A DNA stretch of 64,000 nucleotides from Nannobrachium achirus (taxonomy: Eukaryota > Chordata > Actinopteri > Myctophiformes > Myctophidae): contig OY997642.1 in the NCBI GenBank assembly GCA_963921795.1, positions 37,858,340 to 37,922,339 on the forward strand, written 5' to 3'. The notes under the pieces were generated by a model, which was not told where the DNA came from, did no database searches, and worked only from the letters and a program-made list of their open reading frames with translations. Below are positions 1 to 61,976 of the stretch, in pieces. Numbering within the stretch: the first letter of the stretch is position 1; each line of letters begins with the position of its first letter. The position numbers and the translations under genes were made by a program.

Positions 1-160
1 AAGCAGCTGGAGTCACATCGTTGACCTGCGTCAAAAGAAAGTTGATGAAAGAACGTCTCCTCAAACCCGGCATCGCATACATCTATCAATAAATACACTG
101 AAATCGTATTTAAGAGTTATTGCTTTGTTATCATGTTGTGAGTCAGATTAAACTCCTTAC

Positions 161-27520
<27,360 letters not shown>

Positions 27521-27884
27521 TATGTTTTCAAAGCCGTTCGTTCTTCGCCAACTTATGAAAAACTGTCATTCCATACTAACGGAGCACGATATTCCGCTAT
27601 ATATCAAAACTAAAAACGTTGATTTTTTCGCAAAAGTAAATGGACTTTTTTTTCTTTCTTTCCTGGAAACTCTTAACTTTGACAGACAGCTCCTCCTCTC
27701 TCTGGTTTGTGCTCAGCAGTCCGAGGCGGTGGGAGAACCCATCGGATCTTCTGACGTCATCAGGAGGGAGGATTGATGCATTTCTATGAAGCATCTTCTC
27801 AGGTGCGTTTCCATGGTGAATGTTTATGTGCAACTTAATGTAACAAACCACTGCTCTTGATATTCATTCATTCATATATTCATG

Positions 27885-28175
27885 GGTTCTCAATCTCAAA
27901 CCTTTTCATGTCAAAGTACGCCCAAATTGACACGTATAACCCCTGTTTGAAATTATGCTAGGGACCCTAGAGAATATTTGTATGGCTCTCTAACAGTGAT
28001 TCCAAAGTTTTATTGTAAAATCAATGTTAATTTAACTTGGAGAGTGTACAAATAGAACCAAATGGACCCTCTCATGAGAGTTGCATGCCCATAACATAAG
28101 GGTCCATTTGGTTCCTAACTATCATTTAGCTGGGGACCCCCTGGGACTCCCTCAAGGACCACACTTTGAGAACCA
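27885..28175. mobile_element. hAT-like MITE remnant
   Basis: Contains CTCAAACCTTTTCATGTCAA at the left, AACCAAATGGACCCT blocks in both orientations and TTTGAGAACCA at the right end. Confidence 0.5.
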
Positions 28176-28219
28176 ATGTCCTAGATAGAATCACTGACTG
28201 GTACAATCTTGGCCAAGTG

Positions 28220-28434
28220 TTTTTTTTTTTTTTTTTAAGATTAGTTTTTTGGGCTATTATGCCTTTATTCGATAGGACAGTAGACTGACATAAAATTGGG
28301 GGAGAGATGGGGAGTGATATGCGGCATAGGTCGTCCAGATCGGGAATCGAACCGGAGACGCCGTCAGGCATCATGCCTATGTGGCAATGCCTAAGTGGTA
28401 TGCTCCTAGGCCAGTAGGCCAGCGGGCACCCCAG
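28220..28434 (-). mobile_element. tRNA-derived SINE, reverse copy
   Basis: Same family as 2766-2940. On the minus strand it starts GGGGTGCCCGCTGGCCTACT and carries a GGTTCGATTCC B box, then a body ending in a T/A-rich tract at 28220. A poly-T run marks the tail. Confidence 0.75.
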
Positions 28435-29624
28435 CCAGATGTTTTATCATCACCTGTAGTCTGTAGTAATCTGGACAACAACGTGTGTAGAAGAAATCTA
28501 AGATAGACATAAAAACATTGAAACAATAAATTTTTTTCATCTAAAGCTTCATCTTTGAGGCCCATCGTGAGTGTTATAAAAAGATGATATGGCTATCAGT
28601 TAGATATATTTTAGTTAGGGTAATTAGTGTTATTTTTTCAGATAACATTTTGATTTTGAAACTAGACAAACAGTTGTAAATTTGGCTGGATTTTGCCCTC
28701 TCAAAACGGTCTTGTTGACGTACATCAACAAGACATTATGTATGGGTGGACAACAATTCTCAGCATTAGTGTCAAATGCAACTTAATCTCCCAAGACAGA
28801 TGTTTTTAACCGAATGGCTTCTCTGATTGCTTGTGCATTAAACAGACAAAATGTCCAGGCTGTTGACTGAGTGACAGTCTGATTGGAGATGTCCAAATGG
28901 ATGTTGTGCTGTTTAAATGTGTGTGTTGCTGTGCACAGATCAGACAGTAAGGGGACGGGAGTGATAGAAATCATTTTTCACACTGGTCTTTATCTTGTTA
29001 CTACAGCCTAATGGCTCAGCAAATTGTCTTTGAGGAAGAGGATATTATATTAAATGAAATTACAACCATTCTCCACGCAAGGCAATTACCTAATGTGAAT
29101 ATAACCTTTCACATGAGACAAAACAATGGGCTATTTTGAGCACATTGGGGATGTACGTGTTGTAACTGTCAGTCTGATTGCCCTCCAGTCCATCAAACAT
29201 AGAAATGTCCGCGGTCCTTGTCATTTGGATGAGTCACTGGAAGGCATGTGATCCTGATGGTGTACCGGCCATTCAAAGTTAGGCATGACTAAATGATTCA
29301 GATTCAATAATGGGACAAAGAGGGCTCAAAGTTTACATTTTAGTTAAAGTCGTATTCCAGCTTCCGGTCAGAGTCGTGACTTTAGAGCGTTCCATGCAGT
29401 GTTTGGTTTTAGAAATGTTGTGAAATGAAGGTTAAAGGTGCCTCAGCAAAACTATTGACTTTTAACCAAAGCCACATTCCTAAACTTGCAGCCGAATCAT
29501 ATCGTCCACATTTAGTTTAATGTTGACAGATGCTTTAACCTCGCAAGTACAAGCCAGTCGGGAGACACAAGAACCGGTTGTCCTTGTGTATAGTATTAAA
29601 GAGTTGTATAGTATTAATATAGAA

Positions 29625-29880
29625 CAAGGGTCTTCAACAGTTGGTTTGTGGAGGGGGAAAAGAGCAGACCAAGTAGCCTACAGAGTGAAACTTTATTGAG
29701 TATTGACGGTTCAAGTGGTTAAATATCTGAAAACACAAATTGACATGAATCCAAAATACAATGACGATTGTGCCTGCAAATGATGAAACTATATGGAATC
29801 TACGAAAAGGTTGTGGGGGTCCCTGCTTCATCTCTCTCTCAACTAAGGGGTCCTTGGCCTGAAAACGTTGAAGACCCCTG
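29625..29880. mobile_element. hAT-like MITE, family D, complete
   Basis: The ends CAAGGGTCTTCAAC and GTTGAAGACCCCTG are inverted. The 8-bp duplication ATATAGAA is exact (29617-29624, 29881-29888). Confidence 0.85.
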
Positions 29881-30760
29881 ATATAGAATATTTTGTAGTG
29901 GTATAGTACTGTATTCTTTATTGCTGTCCACAAAGCCACTGATGTTTACGTTGGCCTGCCCAGAGGGCCTCAGTCACACCACAGCTGTCTGTCAGCTAAG
30001 CAGAAATTCTAAACAAACACACAATAATAACCAGACCGCTGGGAATTCTTCAGAGTGAGAGGCACAGAGAGCAATAGAGACAAAGAGTGATGAATGCTAC
30101 TGGCTGTGTACACAGAACACGTCCCACCTCGCAGTGATTTGATCCTTTCAATTAGGGACCATAACCTACTCATCAGCTTTTTAGTATTATGCGCCCTGCA
30201 CCGGGATTCAGTAAACTGAACTCCATAGAATGCTCAAGGGCGGAAAGCTATATGCAATGCTGTCTCCCTACCTAAAAACACACTATAGTGGGAGGGAATT
30301 CATTATTCATTTAATCACGCATTGCAGCTTTAATACTACAGTTATTGTATACTTAGGCTATTTGAAAGTACAAGCTTCAAGCTCACAACATGGCGTGTAG
30401 CGACACATTGTGATCTTATAGATCTTGTAATTTCTTTTTACAGTTTTGCCTATGACAATCTAATAATCATGCCCAAAATAGGGATGTTAGGGTGAAAGTG
30501 CTTAGTGAAAGCCAAGCAACCTAATGCACATCCATCAAGGCAATGTCGTTTGATCAACTCATGTTTGAACAAGGAGTCAATTAAGTGGTTCAGTGAAGCA
30601 GAAAGGTGATGTGACCATTTCATGGGGAGAGGAAACCAATTGTTCCCTTCAAGGTCTCTCTCTGATCTGCATGACAGGGCCCAGATGGACCAGCAAAATC
30701 TCAGTGATATACACAATTAGGAAAATAGGAAGATATCATATCAGCCCCGAGCAAGAAGAT

Positions 30761-30821
30761 ATCTCCCTCTGCAAGAGATGGAGATGATGGGAGGCATCAT
30801 CTCCATCTCTTGCAGGGAGAT
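30761..30821. repeat. Long near-perfect inverted repeat
   Basis: Arms of 29 and 27 bases (ATCTCCCTCTGCAAGAGATG... and its complement) differ only by a two-base bulge and are separated by five bases. It is a strong potential hairpin, with no similarity to the other repeats here. Confidence 0.85.
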
Positions 30822-30937
30822 GCCTCATACATGTCAAGCATATTATTTGTCGAGCGACATGTTGCAAAGTATTTTCAAATGAAAAACACGTCTTTTTTTC
30901 TTCTTTTTGTGGAGCGACACAGTCGTGCGATTATAAG

Positions 30938-31395
30938 CAGGGGTGTCACAAGGGGGGGGGGGGGGGGGGGTGGGACTGAGTTACTAGGGCCCAACGTGGA
31001 GGGGCCTGGAATTATTTTGTACTTTAGCTAGGGTTAGGGTTAGGGTTAGGGTTAGGGTGCGCTGCAAGCTTGTAGATCTGCTATTTTTTTTAAAGTCGTG
31101 AAAATGTGTGCAAATCTTTGAATATATATATTTTTTAAGCGAACATTTGTAACTCAAATTTTGCTTCTGGGGGGGGGGGGGGGTCCCTGGAACTAAATAT
31201 TTTGAGATGGGGGCCGTGGCCAAATACATATCATTTTGGGGGTCCTTCACATGAAAAGGTTTGAGCACCACTGACAGAGGATTTGAAATATTCAAAGACT
31301 TGCACACATTTTCACGATTTTTCAAAAATAGAAGATCTATAAGCTCGCAGCACGGCACTCGGTGCTGCGCTGTGAGCTTGTATATCTGCTATTTT
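30938..31395. mobile_element. MITE family A/C composite with telomere-type insert
   Basis: It starts CAGGGGTGTCACAAGG, like 1648, then has a poly-G run and GGGACTGAGTTACTAGG. Five TTAGGG-type hexamers (31029-31058) stand where the left palindrome arm should be. It continues with the hAT-like GTTTGAGCACCACTGACAG block and a full palindrome (31327-31393). The right terminal repeat is missing. Confidence 0.65.
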
Positions 31396-32283
31396 TCTCA
31401 TTAAGCTTCAGAGAAGGGGACATAGCTACTGTAGTGAAGGGGGAGGAGAACTCGCCATATGGCATCATATAGGATCTGCTGTCACTGTAAGGCATGGCAT
31501 CTGCTGCACTGGTCCAAACATCACACAACACCATTCATGCTTTCGGGGTTTAGAACTGACATGATACAAGTCAAAACAGCGCCACTGAACTCACCTGGTG
31601 TTTTGAACTGATGAGTTTTGTTCCAAAACAACATATGGCACATTTGAAAAGTTCCACACCATTTTTTCAATGACATATAGAAAAATAACTCCTGTGTTGA
31701 CAAATGAAAAAGTCCTCTCTATTTCAAAGACTTCCTCAATTACATTTTATTTTTCTGAAATTTAGTTAGAAATTTAGAAATCAATATACACTTCAGTTAA
31801 CTGGTTTTGAAATCCAGGCACTTCTGCCAGATCTCTGACAAGAGTGGGATTAGATGTGACTGAGTCCACATATACTCAAAGCTTTAATGATATCTAGCTA
31901 AATCCTGTGTTCAGTGGTACAATTGAAAGCCCTCAGGCGTTTTTAAACAAACCGTCAAATAACAATTAATTAGGTATAATTACAGATGCAAGCAAGATTA
32001 CCTGATCTTCTACCATCTGCTCTGCTCAAGGCAATCTTCCTGTAGCTAAATTCACACGGCAAAATCTAACATTTGAACGGACAAAGGGGAATCATATTAT
32101 ATGACTGAGTGTATTTCCATGTTCTATTTTCTTCCACCTTTGAAAGAAAATATGTTTTGATGATGCTAACTCAATGTGTTCTCAGCTTGAGATATTTGGG
32201 TACTTATTTTCATGACTATATTAGGGCATTTTCAGTTTTACACCTCTCTCACTTTTTCTCCCCCTCTGTCTCTCTCTGTCTCA

Positions 32284-32578
<295 letters not shown>

Positions 32579-33121
32579 GTCTTGTCCACAAATACATACA
32601 CAGACCATTTTGATCTCCTTGGCACAATGGAGCATGATAAAACATGTGCATTTGTCTTACTGTGCTGTGTTTTACCTACTTATTTTCCCTGGTCTCTTGG
32701 CCAATATTCACTTGCCAGAGCATGTGGTCTCCATGACAGCCCTTTGGGTTATACAGTAAACACCTCCAGGTAAATGAATGAACCTGTTTTAATCCAATAG
32801 GAATCCCTTTTCCTGACTCTACCAGTCACATCCTGTTGGAATCCACAGGAGTCATCTAGATGGTTTTTCTGTTGACTTTCTGAGGCTTATGGCAATTTGA
32901 GGCAGGAGATTTTTATTTTATGCTGACATGACAGAGTTCATTTTACTGGCCAAATACACAGGATTAGTTGGTTTCTTTTTTCGCAAAGATATCACAAGAG
33001 GTGATTATAAATGTGGGCTAATATAAAATCTGTGCAGAGGAACTGCTGAATTGCACTGATACGCACAGTTTTGAGTGTGTTTACAGGATATATACAGAAT
33101 ATTACACTGAATTTACAAGAA

Positions 33122-33294
<173 letters not shown>

Positions 33295-33739
33295 GCCACA
33301 TAGTAGGTCTATAGCCTACTTTTATCTTCATTTATAACCTTACACTCATAATGTCTGCTGTTAGAGTGATGTTATACTGTAGTGTAAATCAAGGATGTGG
33401 GGATGATGGCCTGCCGTCGGTAGAACACTGCCATCTTGTGGTATGGTTACGTCATGTTTGTGTACTGGAAAACGGTGTAGGCCGGCTCTGTATCTTTCGC
33501 AGGAGTTCATATTGACAATTTACTAGCCTAGGCCTACTACTGTTTTGATCTAAGATAGGCCTATAGTTTATGTTTCCCCCTCCCCCTGTCTACAAATTCG
33601 TTGCATTTGCAAATTAGAGCTGAGCAGGCAAGATAGTGAAGTAGAAGTAGGATGATGACTGATGATCATTACTAATCCGTCAATTAACCAAATTGGTGAT
33701 TAAACACAGGCTGGCCCGTGTCCCAAAAGAGAAATAGAT

Positions 33740-34007
33740 ATTTGCCAATAGTGAAAATAGCAGATCTAAGATCATAACGTGGCACGGCGTTGTGAGCTTG
33801 TAGATCTGCTATTTTCACTACTTCTTAAACATGTGTTAAATTGTTTTCTAATTTATGGAATTTCTTAGATTATTATTTTATTTATTCATTAAATTACTGC
33901 GTTTTTAATGTTTTGAAATAATAATAATTAAAAACAAAATTGAGGGACCCATACAATTTTGTCCGCAACCCACAAATGGGTCCCGACCCATTGTTTGGGA
34001 ACCAGTG
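33740..34007. mobile_element. hAT-like MITE, family E, with palindrome
   Basis: Contains a full palindrome (33756-33813) and ends GGGTCCCGACCCATTGTTTG then GGAACCAGTG. Related to the element at 46551-46884. The left end is not clear. Confidence 0.6.
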
Positions 34008-34547
34008 ATGTAGGATATTCTACCAGCAGGAATGTGCATGTATTCCTCATCTATCTACAGAGGCTATAGGCCTACTCAAACATAATCGCGAGGGGCTTAG
34101 ATCAAATGTATAGATTGTGGAGTCAGCTGAGCTGAGGACCAGCGCATATTGTGTAGCATAGCACTTTGTGATGCTGCCAAGAAGAGGCTTTGCGCTGCGT
34201 GCGAGAAATCAAAGCGCAGGCGTCGAGTAGAGACGGGTATCTTGCGCAGACTGGGCTACTGTACATGGCCATTGATGCTGATGCTGGGTAGATGTAGCCC
34301 GTTGTGATGTAAATAAGAATGGCGAGGGCGGTGGATCAAATATGCTACGGTATCTCAGCTTGACATATCCCAAATATTTATGTCATCGTCGGGATTTTAC
34401 CAGACAGGGATAGGTTTTTTTCGGCGCGTCTCCGAATTTGCCTTCACGTCTCGCCGGATGGTTTTCATTTGACAATAACACACACAGAGAGAGTCAAATC
34501 TAGACGGGCGGGTTCTTCTAATAACCACTCGGGAAAAACGGGTCATT

Positions 34548-55484
<20,937 letters not shown>

Positions 55485-56302
55485 AGGGACCGTCGGCACT
55501 GTACAGGAATGGATCACGGAGTTCCGTTAGCGGTGTAGGTATTGTTCAAAGCCCGGAGTGCAGCTAACAATGGGAAGCAACACCGAGGGGGCCGTACCTT
55601 AGGGCTGCCACGCCGGCAGTTATTCAAACTCTGTGTTCGAGGCCCCACGACATGCGAGCTAGAGTCACACAAACCCTTCAAGAGAGCTCTGCGGTAGACA
55701 CTGAAGGAGCCGCGGCTCTAAAATCTCTACTAATATGTATGTGTCTGCATTGACTTTCCTCTGTGCGTCAGAATGAACTCAATTAAGTGAGACAAGAGTT
55801 GAGCTCAGTGGGACCTCCATCTCTCCCCCCGTCTCTGCACGACTCTCTTTTAAAAAGCCCCTTATGATAACTTCGGTTGACATATTAGACATTTAGGCTA
55901 CTATTTTACTTTCATTTCTTAATTAACTTGCCCTCAAGCTGTGCTTTTTTTAAACTTTCTTTTTAATTTGGTCCCTGTAAAAGATTATTCATTGTGTGAA
56001 AGACTGATACACAAACCAAATAGGACTTTTCTTTCTTCCAAAGAGGATTACTGCTCAATGTTGTTGTTTTTTCCGGGTTATCTGGTTCATGGGGTCTAAC
56101 ATTGTGGCATCATTCTCACATTTTTGTCAGCCATCTCTATTCATATCCTCCCGTCTGCTCTGTCATCTGTGGGAAAAACTTGGGAAGCGGCAGTGAATCA
56201 GAGCTGGGAACAGAAGACTGTTGTGGCAGTCTGTCTCCAGAACTAGGAGCCAAAAACCTCTCTGCAATATCTGAGACTGCCTTAATCACAGATTACTTTT
56301 AT

Positions 56303-56307
<5 letters not shown>

Positions 56308-56382
<75 letters not shown>
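56308..56382. repeat. (CT)n microsatellite
   Basis: CT run with one GT interruption, inside the probable 3' UTR. Confidence 0.95.
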
Positions 56383-56384
<2 letters not shown>

Positions 56385-56619
56385 ACCCGCTGTCATTTTG
56401 TCTGAAAGCTCATAATGTATTTCACATACTAAGAAGGATGCAGTAGGAATACAAATAAAATCTAGCAATGCATACAACCCATTATTACAAAATCAATAGA
56501 AGTGAATAACAATGTGGAAATGATTGGTTCATAAACTTGTTTTAAGCTGGTATACTCACTCACATGCCTAATTTATCAGTGAGTACAAGGCAGTATGAGC
56601 TTTCATACATCGTCTCACC

Positions 56620-56622
<3 letters not shown>

Positions 56623-56681
<59 letters not shown>

Positions 56682-56777
56682 AGTGAGTGTATTTGTATGC
56701 GTGCGCATGCATGCACGCACATGTTTGTGTGTGAGTGTGTATTTGTATGCGTGTGTGCATGCATGCACGCACGCACA

Positions 56778-56857
<80 letters not shown>

Positions 56858-56866
56858 TGAGTGAGT
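56623..56866. repeat. (GT)n array with duplicated spacer
   Basis: Two GT blocks separated by two imperfect copies of a unit containing GTATTTGTATGCGTG, GCATGCATGCACGC and ACATGTTTGTGTG. Confidence 0.9.
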
Positions 56867-58610
56867 GAATATGTGCACAGATTAGAAATGTTGAAGGGTG
56901 TATACACGTTTGCGTATTTCATAAAACATTTTGATGTGCTTCTTTTTAATGACTGCCACTTAGTTTATGAATTATCTTTTTACATAGTGTGAGGAACAAG
57001 TGCTGTGGGTGTTGTAAAAGAAAATCACACTGTACCAAGAGGCAGACTCCCTGTGGTAATATGAAGACATGCAGGGTGGAGATATTAATTTGTGAATGCA
57101 ATATAAGGTACTGTATAGGTCCTAAAACAATTATACCTGGTCTTGCAATTGCCTATATGGTTGGTTACCATGAATAGTGTGTTTCGTGTGGTTTAGCATT
57201 TCTCTCAGAATTTGTCAGGTGATTCAGTCAGATGCCCTGTCTGTGAATGTTCTTTTTCTTTTTTTTTTCTTTTTTTTTGTGCATCTGATATTACATTTCC
57301 TCTTACTTGAAATGGTTTCATTGTCCGACATCTGCTGTACAGGATATCTATCTAAAAAACTAAACTCTCGCAGGCATTAACATGAAAGAACGCTAGGATT
57401 ATTTCTAAGTGACAAGAAACTTGTGTTTGGTTCTGTGTCGAGGCTTGATTAGATATTTCTTTCTTTCTTTTTACTTTAGTGACATGAGTTTTATTAGTAA
57501 AGGATCAACACTTATGCCTGCACAAAGGCAAATGTGTTCCTCTGTCAAATTGCGATGTCATTCTTTCATTGCTGTTGAACATGGATCATTTACAGACTCT
57601 TGTACTATTCAGCCTTTACCAACATGACCAGGCCTCATTCAGAGACTGCGGTGACTGATCAACGTTGCAGAACGGCTTGGTGGATTAAGCTGTCATCTTT
57701 TATAAACTTTGTGAACGGTTCTGCTTTCAGACGCTCTGCACTGCCTCTCCGTTCTCAGGCGAGAGGACCTTGACAAAATGATGACAGATATCGCATACAT
57801 TTCGAAAGAAATGTCTTCGCTTTCTTTGACAACATTCAAGTGCTGTGCATATCAGTCCATGACTATCCATGACCATTTTGATTTAAGGGGGAAGCAGGAA
57901 CCTTGACTCCATGTCGTCTATGATGTCTTATTGGTTTGCGTGTTTGTGGTGAGGATCTGATGGCTCTAGTGTGTCTGAATTAAGATGGCCAGTAAGGCAG
58001 GTCAGTACTGTATTTATTGCTGTATTTATTCCTCTGTGCTCAGCACTTCAAATCTTGTTGCATTGCATTGTACTGAGGGCAAGAAGCTGTCAATAAAGTG
58101 GGTTTTAAAATGCTATATTTCTGCTGCCATGTACTTATTCCTGTGGTATTTTCCCCTCAACACAACGTAATTCATAAGAGTTCCCATAAGAGTTTACATT
58201 TTATTAAATTAAATACTATGGATAGGATATATTTTGTATTAGTTAAACAGGCCGCATGAAAAACAGTAGACTAATAATATACTTTCAGAAAACCAATTGG
58301 CTGCAAGCAATCAATGCCATCACCATCACCACCATAGCCCACTACTTAAGCCACCAGAAATCAGATGTGGGCTGAGTTTAAGTGGGATGTCTCTGTCCTG
58401 TCGAAATAGATCCCTGTTATCTCTGAGCTCTTGAGTGTCTGTTTCCTGCCTTGACACATGCTGTTATGCCATTAATGATAATTCGGAGTGTCATTAATGG
58501 AAGTAGATGGGGCCCATTAAACAGCAGTCGATTCCCTAGATGTGAGGAGGGAGAGATATGGTGCAGGTGGTGCAATCATTGCAATCAAAGTTTCACGCTG
58601 TGAGACAGGC

Positions 58611-58641
58611 AAACACACACACGCACGCACGCACACACACA

Positions 58642-58710
<69 letters not shown>

Positions 58711-58715
58711 ACATG

Positions 58716-58788
<73 letters not shown>
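58611..58788. repeat. Double (CA)n array
   Basis: Two long CA blocks separated by ACGTGCACATGCGCGCGC, an alternating purine-pyrimidine core. Confidence 0.95.
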
Positions 58789-58790
<2 letters not shown>

Positions 58791-60666
58791 TGATATTGTG
58801 TGTGTGGGCTATGATATTGAGATGTAGAACAAATTATGAACATAAATCGAACAAAAATAAATATGCTCGACTCCAACTATACCTTTAACAGGACAAAGCT
58901 TACAAAATATATAAAGGCTATCATACAATACCCCCTAACAGTTTGTAGGGTTCACACAGTAGTCCTGATACACTGAAGTAGAATCTCCTTGCGAGGCAAC
59001 ATCAAGCTTTTATCAGACAAACCTCAAAATTTAAGTTACCAACATGCATAAATGAAATTATTTCAACATATGGTTCTTACACTTAACCAACTGTGGCACA
59101 ACCCTTAACTGAAACCTATTTGCTTCTGTCTGTACAGTAACTACAATTTCTTACCTTCAGCTGTTTGAGATTGGCAGAGTGAAATGAAAGGTCATGCTGG
59201 AGACTAGGGGTGTAACGATACATTTTAATAGCGATTCGATACATATCACGATACATGGTTGACGATACGATACATGCACGATATTGGTTCATTCATGGCG
59301 ATACGATACGATTCGATTTAATGATTTAAAATCGATATAGTAACTATTTAGCAAAGAAATTAAATGTGTGTGAAAGGTGTGGATAGTGCAGGTTTTTAAG
59401 GGAAACATGTATTATTATGGATATAAATAAGTAAACACAGTGATTATCTGCCAAATACATGGACATATATTGACAAACCTGCACCTTGACATGAACCCAG
59501 AGATTACACACATTTATCAATAGACCAGTGTAGCCATATGGAAAGGAAAAGCTTGATTTGACTGGGACTGTCATTACTCAGCTGGTGCAGCAGTGACAAG
59601 GAATAAGACTTGTCAACCTACAGTATCTCAGGCTTGCTTTGATCATATGCCTAATCATAAGCTTTCATTAGGCAATTCAAGTGACTGCAAGGGCAAGGAA
59701 TATAGTACATAAAGGCCATTCAAAGTGCTTTACACAAGGTATAAATCTTCAAATACAGAAATAGTGTGAAGCTTTTTTTTATGTGAAGCTTATGTCTAGT
59801 GTAGTTTAGGTTTAACATGTGGCCGAAAGAGGGGTTCACTGTGATTATTTTAGAATGACAAATCCATGGTTGACACAATGCATAGAATCCACATTTATTT
59901 TTGCACCATTACCAAAGAAAGGATCATTGTTCAAAACAATTATTCATGGTTCACTTTCATTCTCCTTGTTTTTATAAAAACGGATCCTGATACAATGAGG
60001 CATTAGCCTGACTCCAGCCCCTGAATTGGTAGCCAGGCCCATTAAACAAAATTTGTTCTGGCATTAAACAAAATGAAAATTCGGGCTGAATGAGTGTCAG
60101 GCTAATGAGGCATATAGACAAAATGGAAATTAGGAACTGATTTGATAGTTACTCAATGTAATGTATATTCTGCTGACTAAACAAGTGTTACAATGGCATA
60201 TCAATTGGTTATGTTCGGGCAACAAAAGTGAAATAGAATAATATGCAACATACAATTTCAAATAAAAGGGTAAGATATACAGACTGAACATCCAACATGC
60301 ACATTATATTGCATAAAGCCTATGAAGCAACTTTTTGCAATAACTGGAAATATTCTAGTCATGATATAGCTGTTATCTAATAGTTTCCTTAAGATGTCTT
60401 GGCTGCTTTAAATGTAAGTAAAAAAAGAAGGTACTGTATATACTGGCATTGTGGGTATCAGATCTAGAATCATTGGATGAACTCACAGCCACTCTTGAAA
60501 CAATCTTTACCCTCACACCATCCAACTGTTAAGATCCCCAAGTGATATAATTCCTTTCAGAACGGACACAGAAAAGGACAGAGAGTGAAATTGGACCAGA
60601 GCAAGAAGTCATGCCAAATTGCACTGCTGGGGCCATGTTAAGGGGCTAGAACATGAGGCTGTAGGA

Positions 60667-61095
60667 CAGGGGCGTCAATTGGGTATGGCAGAGGTATGCA
60701 GCTGCCATACCCTAGGTCCAGGGGGGAAAATAAAAGTTACTTTTAAATATAAATCCATGAATGTCTCTTTGTCTATCTGTGCTGGTTATTATAAGCTGTT
60801 AAATTACAGTAAAATAACTACAAATGCAAAATGTTACAAAATGGTCACTTTAACAAGGTATTATAATTATATTCTCCACACTTTTATTCTCCCCATTTTG
60901 ACAAAATGGTATATACCCAGGTTCCGCAGGTCAGCTGTACAGGTGCAATGCACTTGAACAACCGTTCCGGGGGAGGAATAAAATGTACTTCTTAAAATAA
61001 ATGTAACAATAAGGTATGGCAACATGACTGGTGTCTTGCACGCGCGCCTTCAGTCATGTTGCCATACCTTAGCTTTTTCTGAACTGACGCCACTG
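60667..61095. mobile_element. hAT-like MITE, family F, with its own central hairpin
   Basis: The ends CAGGGGCGTCA and TGACGCCACTG are inverted and flanked by CTGTAGGA/CTGTAGTA (7 of 8). An internal perfect 20-bp inverted repeat (61011-61030 and 61051-61070, AAGGTATGGCAACATGACTG) encloses a 20-base loop. Confidence 0.75.
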
Positions 61096-61135
61096 CTGTA
61101 GTAGGAGGCCAGCAGTACCACAGCGAGAGCATAGG

Positions 61136-61313
61136 CAGGGGCGTCGTGGGACTGTTACTATAGGGCCCAATTAATTATTTTATACTTTAGCGATTGAAAA
61201 ATATTTTTGAATAGTTAAAGCAAAAAATAATGCGTAATAATGTGTTCCCAGCTCACGGGGGCCCCGCAGTGAATCCTTTTATCCAGGGCCCAGAATGTGG
61301 TGCTACACCCCTG
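61136..61313. mobile_element. MITE family A copy lacking the palindrome
   Basis: The ends CAGGGGCGTC and CTACACCCCTG match 1648-2154. Where other copies have the palindrome between GAAAAATA and TATTTTT, this one reads GATTGAAAAATATTTTTGAA with nothing between. It is only 178 bp. Confidence 0.75.
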
Positions 61314-61970
61314 GGGCCAGAACAGAGTTCTGAATGAAGATCGATTCTTATCTGGTAATGATGGTCAGTGTGATGATTGTTCTAAGCATCATCATCTCAC
61401 ATGCATGCCAATGTCAAATTGGTGACTTGTCATGAGCATCAGTAAATGATGATCAACATTGATTATGTCTACAGTTTAATAACTTCTGGGTTATTAGCCT
61501 CATGAGTCATCAGCTTTGCAATGTCATGCGGCAAAACTGACATAACAAGCAAAGAAAGGACGCACACATCTAATGAGGTGGTGCTGGAAAATACATAACC
61601 GATTAAATAAATAGCTGCACACTACTTCTAATATTGACGAAACCTTCATAGCCAAAACGTTGGTCCATGAATTAATGTCAACTATGATGAGGAAAGTGGG
61701 ACTATGTCTCCGCTGATAGCAATATGTTTATCATGTACAAAAATGAACATAATCTAATCATTTATTTATTGAATCCAACTTGTGGATATCTCTTTTAGGC
61801 TATCTTCTTAACTTTACCCGGTGAAGTCAGTCAGTGTTCAAATCCTTGGCTACACAGAAATAATTCTAGATTTGTGTTTTCGTTGTCTTTAATATTGTGT
61901 TTATAAATATGTAGCGCTTAATGAAGCCAATAAGGTGAGAACAGAGTTGACAGGTAGAGCAAGATAGATC

Positions 61971-61976
61971 TTTATT
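61971..61976 (-). terminator. Candidate polyadenylation signal of the right-hand gene
   Basis: AATAAA on the minus strand, about 360 bp after the stop codon at 62333. Confidence 0.4.

Larger units (their letters stand above)
55485..58115 (+). other. mmp16: Probable mmp16 3' UTR
   Basis: No coding sequence follows the stop. A consensus AATAAA at about 58092 with GT-rich sequence downstream is the best polyadenylation candidate. If correct, the UTR is about 2.6 kb and contains (CT)n at 56308-56382 and GT arrays at 56623-56860. Earlier sites, for example AATAAA at about 56454, are possible. Confidence 0.5.
58116..61960. other. Intergenic region between mmp16 and the right-hand gene
   Basis: No supported gene. 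It holds the CA array at 58611-58788, a transposon remnant at 59205-59345 and two MITEs at 60667-61313. The remaining AT-rich sequence shows nothing I recognise. Confidence 0.7.

Noticed and set aside
56989-57177. Small cysteine-rich frame NKCCGCCKRKSHC in the mmp16 3' UTR
   Set aside because: No signal peptide or initiation context, and it lies inside the probable 3' UTR. Most likely chance.
58318-58336. CATCACCATCACCACCAT stretch resembling a His-tag
   Set aside because: A short natural trinucleotide-like run in non-coding DNA; nothing suggests a vector.
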